Shown here: piece after piece, positions 17,786 through 25,827 of the stretch
How the letters are laid out: every line of letters starts with the position of its first letter
Numbering within the stretch: the stretch's first letter is position 1
From: Celeribacter sp. PS-C1
GTDB taxonomy: Bacteria > Pseudomonadota > Alphaproteobacteria > Rhodobacterales > Rhodobacteraceae
NCBI RefSeq assembly: GCF_019429625.1
Contig: NZ_JAHXRW010000002.1
Location: 62,001 to 126,000 of the forward strand
Direction of reading: 5' to 3'
Length of the DNA stretch: 64,000 nucleotides
The notes under the pieces: generated by a model
The model's input: only the letters and a program-made list of their open reading frames with translations
Databases searched by the model: none
What the model was told of the DNA's origin: nothing
Made by a program: the position numbers and the translations under genes

Positions 17786-18743
17786 CGCGGACTACCTTCA
17801 GGGCCTCGACATACTCGGGGCCATTTTCTTCCGCCCAGCTTGCCCAGAACGGTGCGAGCTTTTCAGCGGCCATATCTACATCGCCTTCGGCAGCGTCGGT
17901 GAGGGTCATACCCGCTGCGGATTGCGACGCCTTCTGTGCGTCTTCGTCCACGAGGAACGCAGCCGTCGTGGCCGGACCTTCCTCTGCGACGATGGCGCGG
18001 AGCGTTTCCTGCACCGCCGGATCGAGCGCCTCAAAGGCGTCGGCATTGGCGATGATCATCGAGTTGCCGTAGTTCACCGAAAAACGGTAGTTGTAGGGCA
18101 GGAACTCGTGCCAGTTCTTCGCACCACCAGCGCTTGCGGTAAGCACGCCTTCGATCACGCCGCGCTCCAGAGAGGTCGGCACTTCGCTACCCGACAGGGT
18201 GATTGCGGCACCGCCGAACTCTTCGACGAACTTGCCCTGTTCCGGCGAAGTCACGCGGATTTTGTGGCCGTCAAGATCAGCGAGGCTGTTGACGGGGAAG
18301 GTGGTGAAGATCGTCTGTTCCGGATAACGGTAGCCGCCCAGAAGAACGACGTTCTGGTCTGCGAAGGCCTCCACGAGCGTCGGCTCGATCGCGGCATAGG
18401 CAGCGGCCCATTCCTCATCGTTCTCGATGAGCATCGGCAGGTTCAGAATGCGTGCGATCGGCACGTTGCCGGAAAAGAAGAAGTCGGCAGCGAAGTCGAC
18501 GATGCCGTCACCAACGGCCTGCGTGATGTCGGCCGATGCGATCTGAAGCGTCTTGCCGAGGTGCAGGGTGATGTCGAGTTCGCCGTCGGTTTCGGCGGCG
18601 ACGCGTTCCGAGATGCGGGTCATGCCTTTCACGGCGGACGTTGTGGACACGGACGAATAGGTGTAGGCGGTCCAGTCGTCAGCCGTCGCTGCGAGCGGCA
18701 GGGTCAGCGTGAGCGCGGTGGCGGCGATGGTTTTGAAATTCAT
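17769..18743 (-). CDS. dctP: TRAP transporter substrate-binding protein (DctP type)
   Basis: This 324-residue periplasmic protein has a Sec signal peptide (FKTIAATALTLTLPLAATA, cleavage near residue 21). It carries the DctP signature region GGYRYPEQTIFTTFPVNSLA and GHKIRVTSPEQGKF around residues 147-178; the arginine in KIRV is the usual carboxylate-binding residue of TRAP solute receptors. It is closer to the C4-dicarboxylate/organic-acid type than to the sialic acid type by eye, but the ligand is not predictable. A strong AGGAGGA ribosome-binding site precedes the ATG. A hairpin lies in the gap from the preceding TctC gene. Confidence 0.9.
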   Translation of the reverse strand: MNFKTIAATALTLTLPLAATADDWTAYTYSSVSTTSAVKGMTRISERVAAETDGELDITLHLGKTLQIASADITQAVGDGIVDFAADFFFSGNVPIARILNLPMLIENDEEWAAAYAAIEPTLVEAFADQNVVLLGGYRYPEQTIFTTFPVNSLADLDGHKIRVTSPEQGKFVEEFGGAAITLSGSEVPTSLERGVIEGVLTASAGGAKNWHEFLPYNYRFSVNYGNSMIIANADAFEALDPAVQETLRAIVAEEGPATTAAFLVDEDAQKASQSAAGMTLTDAAEGDVDMAAEKLAPFWASWAEENGPEYVEALKVVRDAIGK

Positions 18744-18792
18744 GTGTTTATCCTCCTAGAGATGCCGAAGGTCTCCTCCTCGGCGGTATGGA

Positions 18793-18819
18793 CCGGCGCG
18801 CCCAGGGGGGCAACGCCGG
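18793..18819 (-). other. Intercistronic hairpin after the second tctC gene
   Basis: CCGGCG (18793-18798) pairs with CGCCGG (18814-18819) around a 15-base loop, just downstream of the tctC stop and before dctP. There is no U-tract, so it is more likely a messenger-stabilising or attenuating element than a full terminator. Confidence 0.35.
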
Positions 18820-18825
18820 AAAAGA

Positions 18826-19773
18826 TCATTTCCAGGGCGTCTCTTCCCAGATCGCCCGTGCGACACCATCTTGCTGAACGGCAACGGCTTCGAACGCGTC
18901 ACCCGATACGAAAGAAATCGGGTTGCCTTGCTCGGCCATCATCGCCTGAAACTCCTCCATGGCGTTCACTGCGCTCAGTGCGGCCTCGAGCTTTGCTTCG
19001 ACCTCCGGATCGAGACCCGCCGGTGCTACGATACCACGGAGCGACGACATTTGCGCATCATATCCGAGTTCTTTGGCTGTCGGCACATCGGGACGGAAGG
19101 CGGAGCGTTCGTCGGACAGCACCGCGAGCACACGCAATTCGTCCTGGAAGGACGCGGTCTGGCTCAGGGTCATGGTTCCTGCGGCAACGTGCTTGCCCAT
19201 CAGAGCGGTGCGCGCCATCGAGGCACCTTTGAACGGCACGAGGGTGAATTCGGCGCCGGATGCCTGAGCGATCATGTTGGCCGAGAAGTGGTCATTGCCG
19301 CCGAGCGACGACAGACCCAGAGTGATTGCGCCCGGATCGGCTTTTGCGGCGGCCAGCAGTTCGTCCAGCGTCTGGAATTCCGAGGAGGCGCTCACGACAA
19401 CGGTGTTCGGGTCTTCGACGAAGTTGGCGAGGTAGGTGTAGCTCGTCACGTCGTAATCGGCATTACGGTCGTTGGTCAGAGCCAAAGCGGCAGGCAGGTT
19501 GAACGTGCCGAGTGTGTAGCCATCGGGATCGGCATTCGCGACCTCGGTGAAGCCGATCTGGCCCCCTGCGCCGGGCATGTTTTTGACAACCACAGCGGCG
19601 CCATCGCCGAGTGCGGTTTCAAGGAATTTTGCCACGGTGCGGGCCATCACATCGGTGCCGCCGCCGGCGGAATAGCCAACGATGACTTCGATCGGTTTCT
19701 CAGGGTATTCGGCCAGTGCGGGTGTGGCGACGGCCATCGCCGCGAGCAGCGCGGCGGATAGGGTTTTTCTCAT
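18826..19773 (-). CDS. tctC: TTT transporter substrate-binding protein (TctC/Bug family), paralogue 2
   Basis: The 315-residue periplasmic protein has a signal peptide (MRKTLSAALLAAMAVATPALA) and then the Bug-family opening YPEKPIEVIVGYSAGGGTD, which forms part of the carboxylate-binding site. It is clearly a tandem paralogue of the TctC-type protein encoded at 22945-23898: both share ANADPDGYTLGTFNLP, the VPFKG motif and the ending ETPW. Bug proteins bind carboxylates and feed TctA/TctB. I chose the ATG at 19773, which gives a proper signal peptide; it overlaps the amidohydrolase stop by four bases. Only one tctBA pair is nearby, so both receptors may share it. Confidence 0.9.
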   Translation of the reverse strand: MRKTLSAALLAAMAVATPALAEYPEKPIEVIVGYSAGGGTDVMARTVAKFLETALGDGAAVVVKNMPGAGGQIGFTEVANADPDGYTLGTFNLPAALALTNDRNADYDVTSYTYLANFVEDPNTVVVSASSEFQTLDELLAAAKADPGAITLGLSSLGGNDHFSANMIAQASGAEFTLVPFKGASMARTALMGKHVAAGTMTLSQTASFQDELRVLAVLSDERSAFRPDVPTAKELGYDAQMSSLRGIVAPAGLDPEVEAKLEAALSAVNAMEEFQAMMAEQGNPISFVSGDAFEAVAVQQDGVARAIWEETPWK

Positions 19774-20813
19774 GACAGGGTCCTCCCGGTTGATGTCGTG
19801 AAAAGTGTGTCGTCGATGCCGTAGCAGCGGGCGGCTGTGCGCCAGAACAGATCGTCGCGCGCGGAGGCGTCCAGATCTGCGGCCAGCCTTTTGAAGGCGT
19901 TCCAGAGCGTCCGATAGCCGAACTGCCCTTTGTCGACGGGAAAATTGCTCTCGAACATGGCGCGCTCTGCGCCGAAGAGATCGAGACACGCGGCCACATG
20001 CGGTTGCCAGTCTGCGGCCAGAATTTCGGAGTGCGGTGGCTGAGGGGCATCGGCATAGCGATAGCCCATGACCGAGAGTCCAAAGCCGCCGATCTTGATC
20101 CGCGTGTTGGGCAGCGCGGCCACCTCGGCCAAGGCGCTGCGCCAGTCCGCGAAACAGGCCGCATCATTGATGCGATACGGCCCGATCCCCAAAGGGCCAC
20201 CGCAATGATCTACGACCACTGTCAGTTCCGGCAGGGCGCGGGCGAGTGCCGCGACCTCGGAAAGCTGGCTTTGATAGGCCCAGACATCGAGGCAAAGCCC
20301 CGCCTCGGCCACCGCACGGGCCCCTTCGTAGAACGCAGGGGTGCGCAAAAGGCCGTCAGGGGCAGGGCGCGGGTTCGAGCGCACAGCCGGATCGGCGTGC
20401 CACGCGGTCGTGTTGCGAATGCCCTTAACGCGGCCTTCGCCAGTACCGATGAGGGCATCAAGAACCGGGCGCACGTCGGCGCCCAGTTGAAGATCGGCAA
20501 AGGCCACGAGCCCGACCGGAAACTGCGGCTGCGCACGTCCCCAATCGAGGATCGTGCGCACCTCACCCACCGGGCGAAGAGCCTCTGGCCCGTTCTCATA
20601 ATAGCCTGTGCGGCATTGGACATAGAGGCTGGCACGCAGGTCGTGACCATCGCCTATGTCGGCGGCAAGCTCCTCAGACCGATAACGACCCTCCGGCCGG
20701 TCCCAGAGGTGATGATGACAGTCGAAAATCGGCTGCGCAGGATCAATCACCTCTTCGCGGACCAAAGCCAGCCAGTCCTCACGGACGGTATGATGAGGGC
20801 TTGCCAGTGCCAT
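19770..20813 (-). CDS. Amidohydrolase/lactonase of the COG3618 (fuconolactonase/PDC hydrolase-like) family
   Basis: The 347-residue TIM-barrel hydrolase begins its domain with IFDCHHHLWDRPEGRY near residue 29, the start-of-strand HxH metal motif. It continues with VVDHCGGPLGIGPY and ends with MFESNFPVDKGQFGY. This pattern is typical of COG3618 enzymes, which hydrolyse sugar-acid lactones or 2-pyrone-4,6-dicarboxylate. Its position between tctA and a tctC gene, with four-base overlap downstream and a three-base gap upstream, ties it to the transport operon. With the SMP-30 lactonase it gives the cluster two different lactone-opening enzymes. Confidence 0.85.
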   Translation of the reverse strand: MALASPHHTVREDWLALVREEVIDPAQPIFDCHHHLWDRPEGRYRSEELAADIGDGHDLRASLYVQCRTGYYENGPEALRPVGEVRTILDWGRAQPQFPVGLVAFADLQLGADVRPVLDALIGTGEGRVKGIRNTTAWHADPAVRSNPRPAPDGLLRTPAFYEGARAVAEAGLCLDVWAYQSQLSEVAALARALPELTVVVDHCGGPLGIGPYRINDAACFADWRSALAEVAALPNTRIKIGGFGLSVMGYRYADAPQPPHSEILAADWQPHVAACLDLFGAERAMFESNFPVDKGQFGYRTLWNAFKRLAADLDASARDDLFWRTAARCYGIDDTLFTTSTGRTLS

Positions 20814-20816
20814 GGA

Positions 20817-22328
20817 TCAGGCCTCCTCGCCTTCCTTCTTGCGGCTGTCGATGAAGCGACGCTTGAGCATCGGACCGATGACAACGGCGACGGTGAGGGC
20901 AACGAGCACGAGGCTGGTGGTGTTCTTGAACAGCACGGCCCAGTCACCGCGACCAATCCGCAGGGCAAGACGCAGGTTCTCTTCGGCGAATGCACCGAGG
21001 ATCAGGCCGAGCACCACAGGCGGGAGCGGAAACTTGAGTTTGTCCATCACCCAGCCGACAGCCCCGAAGCCGAGCATCATGTAGACGTCGAACATCCGGC
21101 CGTGGATCGAATAGACCCCGATCAGCATGAGGACGATGATGATCGACCCGAGCAGCGGACGCGGCAGGTTCAGCAGACGTGCGAAGCTGTTGGTCGCGAG
21201 AGAACCGCCGAGCAGCACGAGCAGGATCGCACCGAAGAGGAACTGCCACATGAAGCCGAACACAACATCCGGGTTGTCACGGAAGAGCATCGGACCCGGT
21301 TGCAGACCATGCACGAGCAGACCACCGAGCATAACAGCCGCCACAGCCGTCCCCGGGATGCCGAGCGTCAGAGCCGGGATCAGCGCGGACGCGGTGTCGG
21401 CGTTGTTCGCAGTTTCTGCTGCGGCGACGCCTTCGGGTTCACCTTGGCCCCAATCTTCGGGCTTTTTGGAGCTGCGACGGGCTTCGTTGTAGGACATGAA
21501 CGCGGCCATGGAGCCACCGGCGCCCGGCAGGATGCCGATCCAGATGCCGATGAAAGAGCCACGCAGCCAAGTTTTCCAGTAGCCCTTCATTTTGGGCAGA
21601 GCTTTCCAGATCGGCTCGGTGCCGAGCTTTTCTCCTTCGACGCTGTCGGTCTTGAGCGGAGTTTCGAGCAGGTCGATCACCGGCGGGAGCGCATATAGGC
21701 CCACGAGCAGGATCACGATGTTGATGCCATCGAGCAGTTCGAGTTGACCAAAGGTGAAGCGGTCGTTGCCGTAGATCGGGTCAGAGCCGATGACGGAAAC
21801 GAAGACGCCGAAACAGGCGGAGATCAGGCCCTTCACCGGGTTCCCGCCGAGCAGGAAAATGATGGAAGCGAGGCCGAACACAGCGACCCAGAACACTTCA
21901 GCCGGACCGAAGAGCAGCGTCACTTTGGACAGCGGCGGTGCGAGCAGCATCAGCGCAAAGGCCGACGCAATGCCGCCGATGGAAGAGGACACAACAGCGA
22001 CCTGAAGGGCAAAGCCGCCCTGACCCTTTTGGGCCATCGGGTAGCCGTCAAACGTGGTTGCCACAGCCGCAGGCGTGCCGGGAATACGCAGCAGCACAGC
22101 CGGGATCGCACCACCATACATAGCGCCGTTATAGATACCGGCCATAAGGCCAAGCGCGACGAGCGGCTCAAGTCCAAAGGTGAAGGGCACGAGGACCGAG
22201 ATCGCCATCGTGGCGCTCAGGCCGGGCATAGCGCCGACAACGATACCGGCGAGCACGCCGATGATCACGGCGAGGAAGTTCGTCAGGGCGAAAACTTCGG
22301 GAAGGGCGTGGAGTAGATCAGAATACAT
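20817..22328 (-). CDS. tctA: TTT transporter large membrane subunit TctA
   Basis: This protein of 503 residues has about eleven membrane helices and the TctA signatures GAMPGLSATMAISVLVPFTF near residue 33, YGGAIPAVLLRIPGTPAA near 73, GILPGAGGSMAAFMSYNEAR in the middle and ALIPALTLGIPGTAVAAVML. It is the permease of a tripartite tricarboxylate transporter and works with TctB and a TctC receptor. The start at 22328 matches family length; an upstream extension would run into tctB. Only seven bases separate it from the tctB stop. Confidence 0.94.
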   Translation of the reverse strand: MYSDLLHALPEVFALTNFLAVIIGVLAGIVVGAMPGLSATMAISVLVPFTFGLEPLVALGLMAGIYNGAMYGGAIPAVLLRIPGTPAAVATTFDGYPMAQKGQGGFALQVAVVSSSIGGIASAFALMLLAPPLSKVTLLFGPAEVFWVAVFGLASIIFLLGGNPVKGLISACFGVFVSVIGSDPIYGNDRFTFGQLELLDGINIVILLVGLYALPPVIDLLETPLKTDSVEGEKLGTEPIWKALPKMKGYWKTWLRGSFIGIWIGILPGAGGSMAAFMSYNEARRSSKKPEDWGQGEPEGVAAAETANNADTASALIPALTLGIPGTAVAAVMLGGLLVHGLQPGPMLFRDNPDVVFGFMWQFLFGAILLVLLGGSLATNSFARLLNLPRPLLGSIIIVLMLIGVYSIHGRMFDVYMMLGFGAVGWVMDKLKFPLPPVVLGLILGAFAEENLRLALRIGRGDWAVLFKNTTSLVLVALTVAVVIGPMLKRRFIDSRKKEGEEA

Positions 22329-22335
22329 GGGAGCC

Positions 22336-22797
22336 TCAGTTCTGCCAGAGACGGCCAGTGGGGAAGTCCTGCGACATCCCGAAATCAAAAATCAGCCAGA
22401 TGGAGCCAACGACGATCGCAGTCGCGATCGCGAGGCCGAGCGGATTGCGGAAGCCAAACACATAGGCCACGGTCGGCACGGCGATGACGGTGCTGATGTA
22501 GAAACCGATCAGGTCGGAGGCGACGGCATAGGCGACGATGAGACAGAACGCCCCGATCACGCGCTTGGGTGAATTGGTCACCTTTTCAGGGGCTTCACCT
22601 GCAGCGGCTTTGCGCTGATCGGACAGCAGTAGCAGCAGCGACAGGATGATCAGACCGATCAGCATGGCGGCGGGCAGCAGTGCTGAAATCGACCGCAAGT
22701 CGGTCGTCGGGATCAGAAAACCGGCGGCAACAACGAGGATGCCGACTGCGCTCAGTGTTTCGGGACGCAAGAAGCGATTTTTATGACCTTCGGACAT
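22336..22797 (-). CDS. tctB: TTT transporter small membrane subunit TctB
   Basis: The 153-residue protein has four predicted membrane helices (for example VGILVVAAGFLIP and AMLIGLIILSLLLLL) and the loosely conserved TctB layout. It partners TctA in the inner membrane. The ATG at 22797 begins MSEGHKNRFLRPETLSA, a sensible cytoplasmic start. The 147 bases separating it from the upstream tctC gene hold a perfect 9-bp hairpin. Sequence conservation in this family is low; position beside tctA is the main support. Confidence 0.85.
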   Translation of the reverse strand: MSEGHKNRFLRPETLSAVGILVVAAGFLIPTTDLRSISALLPAAMLIGLIILSLLLLLSDQRKAAAGEAPEKVTNSPKRVIGAFCLIVAYAVASDLIGFYISTVIAVPTVAYVFGFRNPLGLAIATAIVVGSIWLIFDFGMSQDFPTGRLWQN

Positions 22798-22907
22798 GGT
22801 TGAAGCTCCAAAGAAAAAGGGGGATGGCGCTGCGGCTGTGCCGCGCAAATCACACGTCGGGGTCTCGACTGGGAGGTGGAAATGAGGCCCCGGCGTGCGT
22901 TTTTGAG

Positions 22908-22935
22908 CCGCAGGCGACATATCAGCCGCCTGCGG
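22908..22935 (-). other. Intercistronic hairpin between tctC (paralogue 1) and tctB
   Basis: CCGCAGGCG (22908-22916) and CGCCTGCGG (22927-22935) form a perfect 9-bp stem with a 10-base loop, 10 bases after the tctC stop. No U-tract follows in the direction of transcription. Such hairpins after binding-protein genes often protect the upstream message from 3' exonucleases, raising receptor over permease levels. Confidence 0.55.
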
Positions 22936-22944
22936 TCAGGAGGA

Positions 22945-23898
22945 TTAGTTCCAGGGGGTCTCTTGCCACACTTGGTTTGCGAGGTCGTAGAGTTCCGAAG
23001 TCAGCGCCTTGAACTCATCGCCGCGCACGACTTCCACCGGGTTGGCGGTGTCTTTCATCGCCTGGAGGAAATCCGGATCGCTGGCGAGTTGTGCAAAGGC
23101 TGCGTCGAGTTTGGCGACGACGTCGTCGGGCAGACCAGCAGGGGCCACGAAGCCGCGCATGGAGCCGTTGACCACATCGTAACCCTGCTCCTGAAGCGTC
23201 GGCAGGTCCGGCGCGAAGTCAGAGCGTTCCGGCGTTGCCACTCCGAGTACGTTGAGTTCTTCTTGGAAGCTGGCAACTTCAGAGATGTTCAGAATGCCCA
23301 TGGCGACGTGGCCACCCATGAGTGCGGTCCGTGCAGGCGCGGAGCCTTTGAACGGCACGATGGTGAACTCGCTCTCGGTCAGACCTTCGAGTTTGATCAG
23401 CATGAAATGGTCGTCACCGCCGAGGCTCGACATGCCGACGGTGATGGCGCCCGGATCGGCCTTGGCGGCTGCGATCAGTTTGTCCATCGTGTCGAGGCCG
23501 CTGCTTTTCGCGGTCACGATGACGTTCGGGTCATTTACGACGTTGGCAAGATAGGTAAAGCTCTCGCGGTCGTAATCGGCCTCACGGTCGATGGTGCGGG
23601 CCATCATCCCCGGAAGGTTGAACGTGCCGAGCGTGTACCCGTCAGGATCAGCATTTGCCACCTCGGTCACACCGATCTGACCCGATGCGCCGGGCACGTT
23701 TTTCACCACAAGGCTGGCACCGTCGCCGAGATATTTCTCGATGAACGGAGCGGCCGTGCGGGCCATCACATCGGTGCCGCCGCCGGCGGAATAGCCGACG
23801 ATCACTTCGATCGGCTTTTCCGGGTATTCGGCCACGGCAGCACCCGCTGCGAGGACAAAGGCGCCCACGAGGGCGGATTTCTGAAACAGTTTATGCAT
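22945..23898 (-). CDS. tctC: TTT transporter substrate-binding protein (TctC/Bug family), paralogue 1
   Basis: The 317-residue periplasmic receptor has a signal peptide (LFQKSALVGAFVLAAGAAVA) and the family opening YPEKPIEVIVGYSAGGGTD. It also carries GASGQIGVTEVANADPDGY and IVPFKGSAPARTALMGGHVA. It should bind a carboxylate and deliver it to the TctBA pair encoded directly downstream. A strong AGGAGG precedes the ATG at 23898; a start six codons upstream lacks one. It shares a 41-base identical DNA segment with paralogue 2, indicating duplication or gene conversion. Confidence 0.92.
   Translation of the reverse strand: MHKLFQKSALVGAFVLAAGAAVAEYPEKPIEVIVGYSAGGGTDVMARTAAPFIEKYLGDGASLVVKNVPGASGQIGVTEVANADPDGYTLGTFNLPGMMARTIDREADYDRESFTYLANVVNDPNVIVTAKSSGLDTMDKLIAAAKADPGAITVGMSSLGGDDHFMLIKLEGLTESEFTIVPFKGSAPARTALMGGHVAMGILNISEVASFQEELNVLGVATPERSDFAPDLPTLQEQGYDVVNGSMRGFVAPAGLPDDVVAKLDAAFAQLASDPDFLQAMKDTANPVEVVRGDEFKALTSELYDLANQVWQETPWN
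23756..23796. repeat. 41-bp identical repeat shared with 19637-19677
   Basis: The DNA coding for the GYSAGGGTDVMART region is identical over 41 bases in the two tctC genes (this copy and 19637-19677), in the same orientation 4.1 kb apart. Recombination between them would delete tctB, tctA and the amidohydrolase and fuse the receptors. Seen directly by comparing the two segments. Confidence 0.7.
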
Positions 23899-23946
23899 GG
23901 TACTCCTCCTGTTCATGCGAATGGTCTGTTTGGGGTGATCCCGGCC

Positions 23947-24627
23947 TCACTCAGCCGGGAATTCGCAACCAAGACGCTTCAGCGCAGCGTCGACCCAAGT
24001 GCGGTCGTTCGTGCCTTCGGCGATGGCTTTCATTTGGTTGATTTCGGCGTCGGATTTGGCCTGAGTCTTTTTCAGAACCTCTTCCGCGTCCGCGAGCGGC
24101 ACGCAGTGCACGCCATCGCTGTCGCCGATGACGATGTCACCGGGGTGGATCACCATGCCGCCGAGGCTGATCGGGACGTTGATCTCGCCCGGGCCGTCTT
24201 TGTACGGGCCGCGGTGGCTCACACCGGCGGCGAAGGTCGGCAGATTGGTTTCGACAAACGCGTCAACGTCGCGGATCGCACCGTTGAGCACGAAACCGGC
24301 CACACCTTTTTTCACGGCGTAGGCGAGCATCAGTTCACCCATCAGCGCGTTGGTCAGATCACCACCCGCGTCAACGACGATCACGTCACCCGGCACTGCC
24401 ATGTCGATGGCTTTGTGCAGCATCAGGTTGTCACCCGGGCGTGCTTTCACCGTGAGCGCCACACCGGCCATGCCGCCGGAGGCGTGCATCGGGCGCAGGG
24501 TCGGGCCAGCGGCGGTCATGCGGGACATGCTGTCCGAGACGTTGGCGACAGGGAGCTTGGCATAGGCGTCGACCAGATCTTTGGATGCGACCTGGGTGCG
24601 GTTGAGGATACGGAAACCGACAGGCAT
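23947..24627 (-). CDS. RraA-family protein (putative HMG/CHA aldolase or oxaloacetate decarboxylase)
   Basis: The 226-residue protein has the RraA fold signatures: VANVSDSMSRM near residue 27, GDVIVVDAGGD near 80, GELMLAYAVKKGVAGFVLNG, and the catalytic RDVDAF pair of class II pyruvate aldolases. Members lyse 4-hydroxy-4-methyl-2-oxoglutarate or 4-carboxy-4-hydroxy-2-oxoadipate, or decarboxylate oxaloacetate. Others only inhibit RNase E, but this operon context favours metabolism. The residue two after RDV is Asp and then Ala; whether the acid needed for aldol cleavage is in place needs an alignment. GGAG precedes the ATG at 24627, one base after the dehydrogenase stop. Confidence 0.85.
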   Translation of the reverse strand: MPVGFRILNRTQVASKDLVDAYAKLPVANVSDSMSRMTAAGPTLRPMHASGGMAGVALTVKARPGDNLMLHKAIDMAVPGDVIVVDAGGDLTNALMGELMLAYAVKKGVAGFVLNGAIRDVDAFVETNLPTFAAGVSHRGPYKDGPGEINVPISLGGMVIHPGDIVIGDSDGVHCVPLADAEEVLKKTQAKSDAEINQMKAIAEGTNDRTWVDAALKRLGCEFPAE

Positions 24628-24628
24628 A

Positions 24629-25636
24629 TTATTTCTCCACTGTGGTAAGGACCGCATCGGCGGTCAGGAATTTGCGGTTGGCAATGCGTGCCGGGGCGAC
24701 GGATTCGCCTTCGAGCACCTGAAAGATGCCGGTCAGTGCTTCGACGCCGACACGGGCATTGGCCTGAGCGGTGACGCCGCCGATGTGCGGGGTCATCACG
24801 ATGTTGGGCTGCGAGAAGAAGATGTGGTCGGCTCCCGGCGGTTCAGCGGCAAAGGTGTCGAGACCTGCCCCTGCGATGTGGCCGGATTCGACCGCTGCTA
24901 CGAGAGCGGCTTCGTCGATGAGGCCGCCACGCGCTGTGTTGACCACGTAGGAGCCTTTTGGCATCTGGGCGAGCGCCTCAGCGTTCACGATGCCACGGGT
25001 GCTGTCGGTCAGCGGGCAGTGCAGCGACAGGACGTCCGAGGCCGCGAAAAGCTCTTCGGTCGTGGTGCAGCGTTTCGCACCGATTTCTTCGAACAAGCTG
25101 TCGGGGGCGAAGGGGTCATAGGCGATCAGGTTGAGGCCTAGGCCCTTCGCCATGAGGCCGGTGGCCCGCGCGATCGCGCCGATGCCCATCAGACCCATCG
25201 TCGCGCCGAAGAGTTCGCGGCCTTGAAAACCGGGTTTCTCCCAACGGCCTGCACGCAGGCTCGCGTCGAGCGGCAGTACGCGTTTTACGGTGGCGAGCAT
25301 AAGGGCGATGGCGTGTTCGGCCACAGAGACCGCGTTGGCCCCCGTTGCTACGAGCACTGGCACGCCGCGTTCACCGGCGGCTGCGAGGTCGATGTTGTCG
25401 ACGCCCACGCCGTGTTTGGAGATCACTTTAAGCTGGGGGGCTGCATCCATCACCTGAGCGTCGATGCGACCCAGTCGAGATACGATTCCGACCGCGCCGC
25501 TTTCGACCATCAGATCAGCAAGCACCGACGCCTCGGCATAGGCGGGGCCGTATACCAAGCTATAGCCGCGCTCGGCGGCAAGCGTCTTCGCGGCAGGGGC
25601 GAGATCGGGGCCGGTTACAAGGATCGTCTTGCTCAT
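24629..25636 (-). CDS. D-2-hydroxyacid dehydrogenase (NAD-dependent)
   Basis: The 335-residue enzyme has the D-isomer 2-hydroxyacid dehydrogenase fold. A dinucleotide motif GLMGIGAIAR lies near residue 148. The catalytic arginine is in VVNTARGGLIDE, the glutamate in DTFAAEPPG, and the histidine in TPHIGGVTAQA. It resembles phosphoglycerate dehydrogenase-like proteins without the regulatory ACT domain. It would oxidise a D-2-hydroxyacid to a 2-oxoacid or the reverse. It is the first gene of the minus-strand cluster and faces the LysR gene across 191 bases, so its promoter is probably the regulated one. The RraA-type lyase that follows could act on the 2-oxoacid product. Confidence 0.88.
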   Translation of the reverse strand: MSKTILVTGPDLAPAAKTLAAERGYSLVYGPAYAEASVLADLMVESGAVGIVSRLGRIDAQVMDAAPQLKVISKHGVGVDNIDLAAAGERGVPVLVATGANAVSVAEHAIALMLATVKRVLPLDASLRAGRWEKPGFQGRELFGATMGLMGIGAIARATGLMAKGLGLNLIAYDPFAPDSLFEEIGAKRCTTTEELFAASDVLSLHCPLTDSTRGIVNAEALAQMPKGSYVVNTARGGLIDEAALVAAVESGHIAGAGLDTFAAEPPGADHIFFSQPNIVMTPHIGGVTAQANARVGVEALTGIFQVLEGESVAPARIANRKFLTADAVLTTVEK

Positions 25637-25787
25637 TGCACATGTCTCCAGTGGCGCTCAAGCAGTGGCCGAGCGCAGTCTTTAAAATTCGGTATGTTGG
25701 ATCACCGCGTCTGCCTCCCAGCAGAGCACGGGCAGTCTCCTCCGTGTGGCGAACACCGTAAGACGAAGATACTCTTCACAAAAGCGA

Positions 25788-25804
25788 TTAATTCTTGTTA
25801 TTAA
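25788..25804. promoter_or_regulatory. LysR-type inverted repeat in the divergent promoter
   Basis: TTAAT (25788-25792), seven bases, ATTAA (25800-25804) forms an interrupted palindrome 24 bases upstream of the LysR start and within the intergenic region shared with the hydroxyacid dehydrogenase operon. This matches the T-N11-A layout of LysR recognition sites. Binding is inferred. Confidence 0.5.
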
Positions 25805-25827
25805 GTTTAGAAAAACTGGATCTAGTA

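Noticed and set aside
17622-19232. A 536-codon plus-strand open frame across dctP
   Set aside because: It is antisense to dctP and part of tctC and has no protein-like features.
22876-24648. A 590-codon plus-strand open frame through tctC and the RraA-type gene
   Set aside because: Both genes on the other strand have strong motifs and ribosome-binding sites; this frame has neither.
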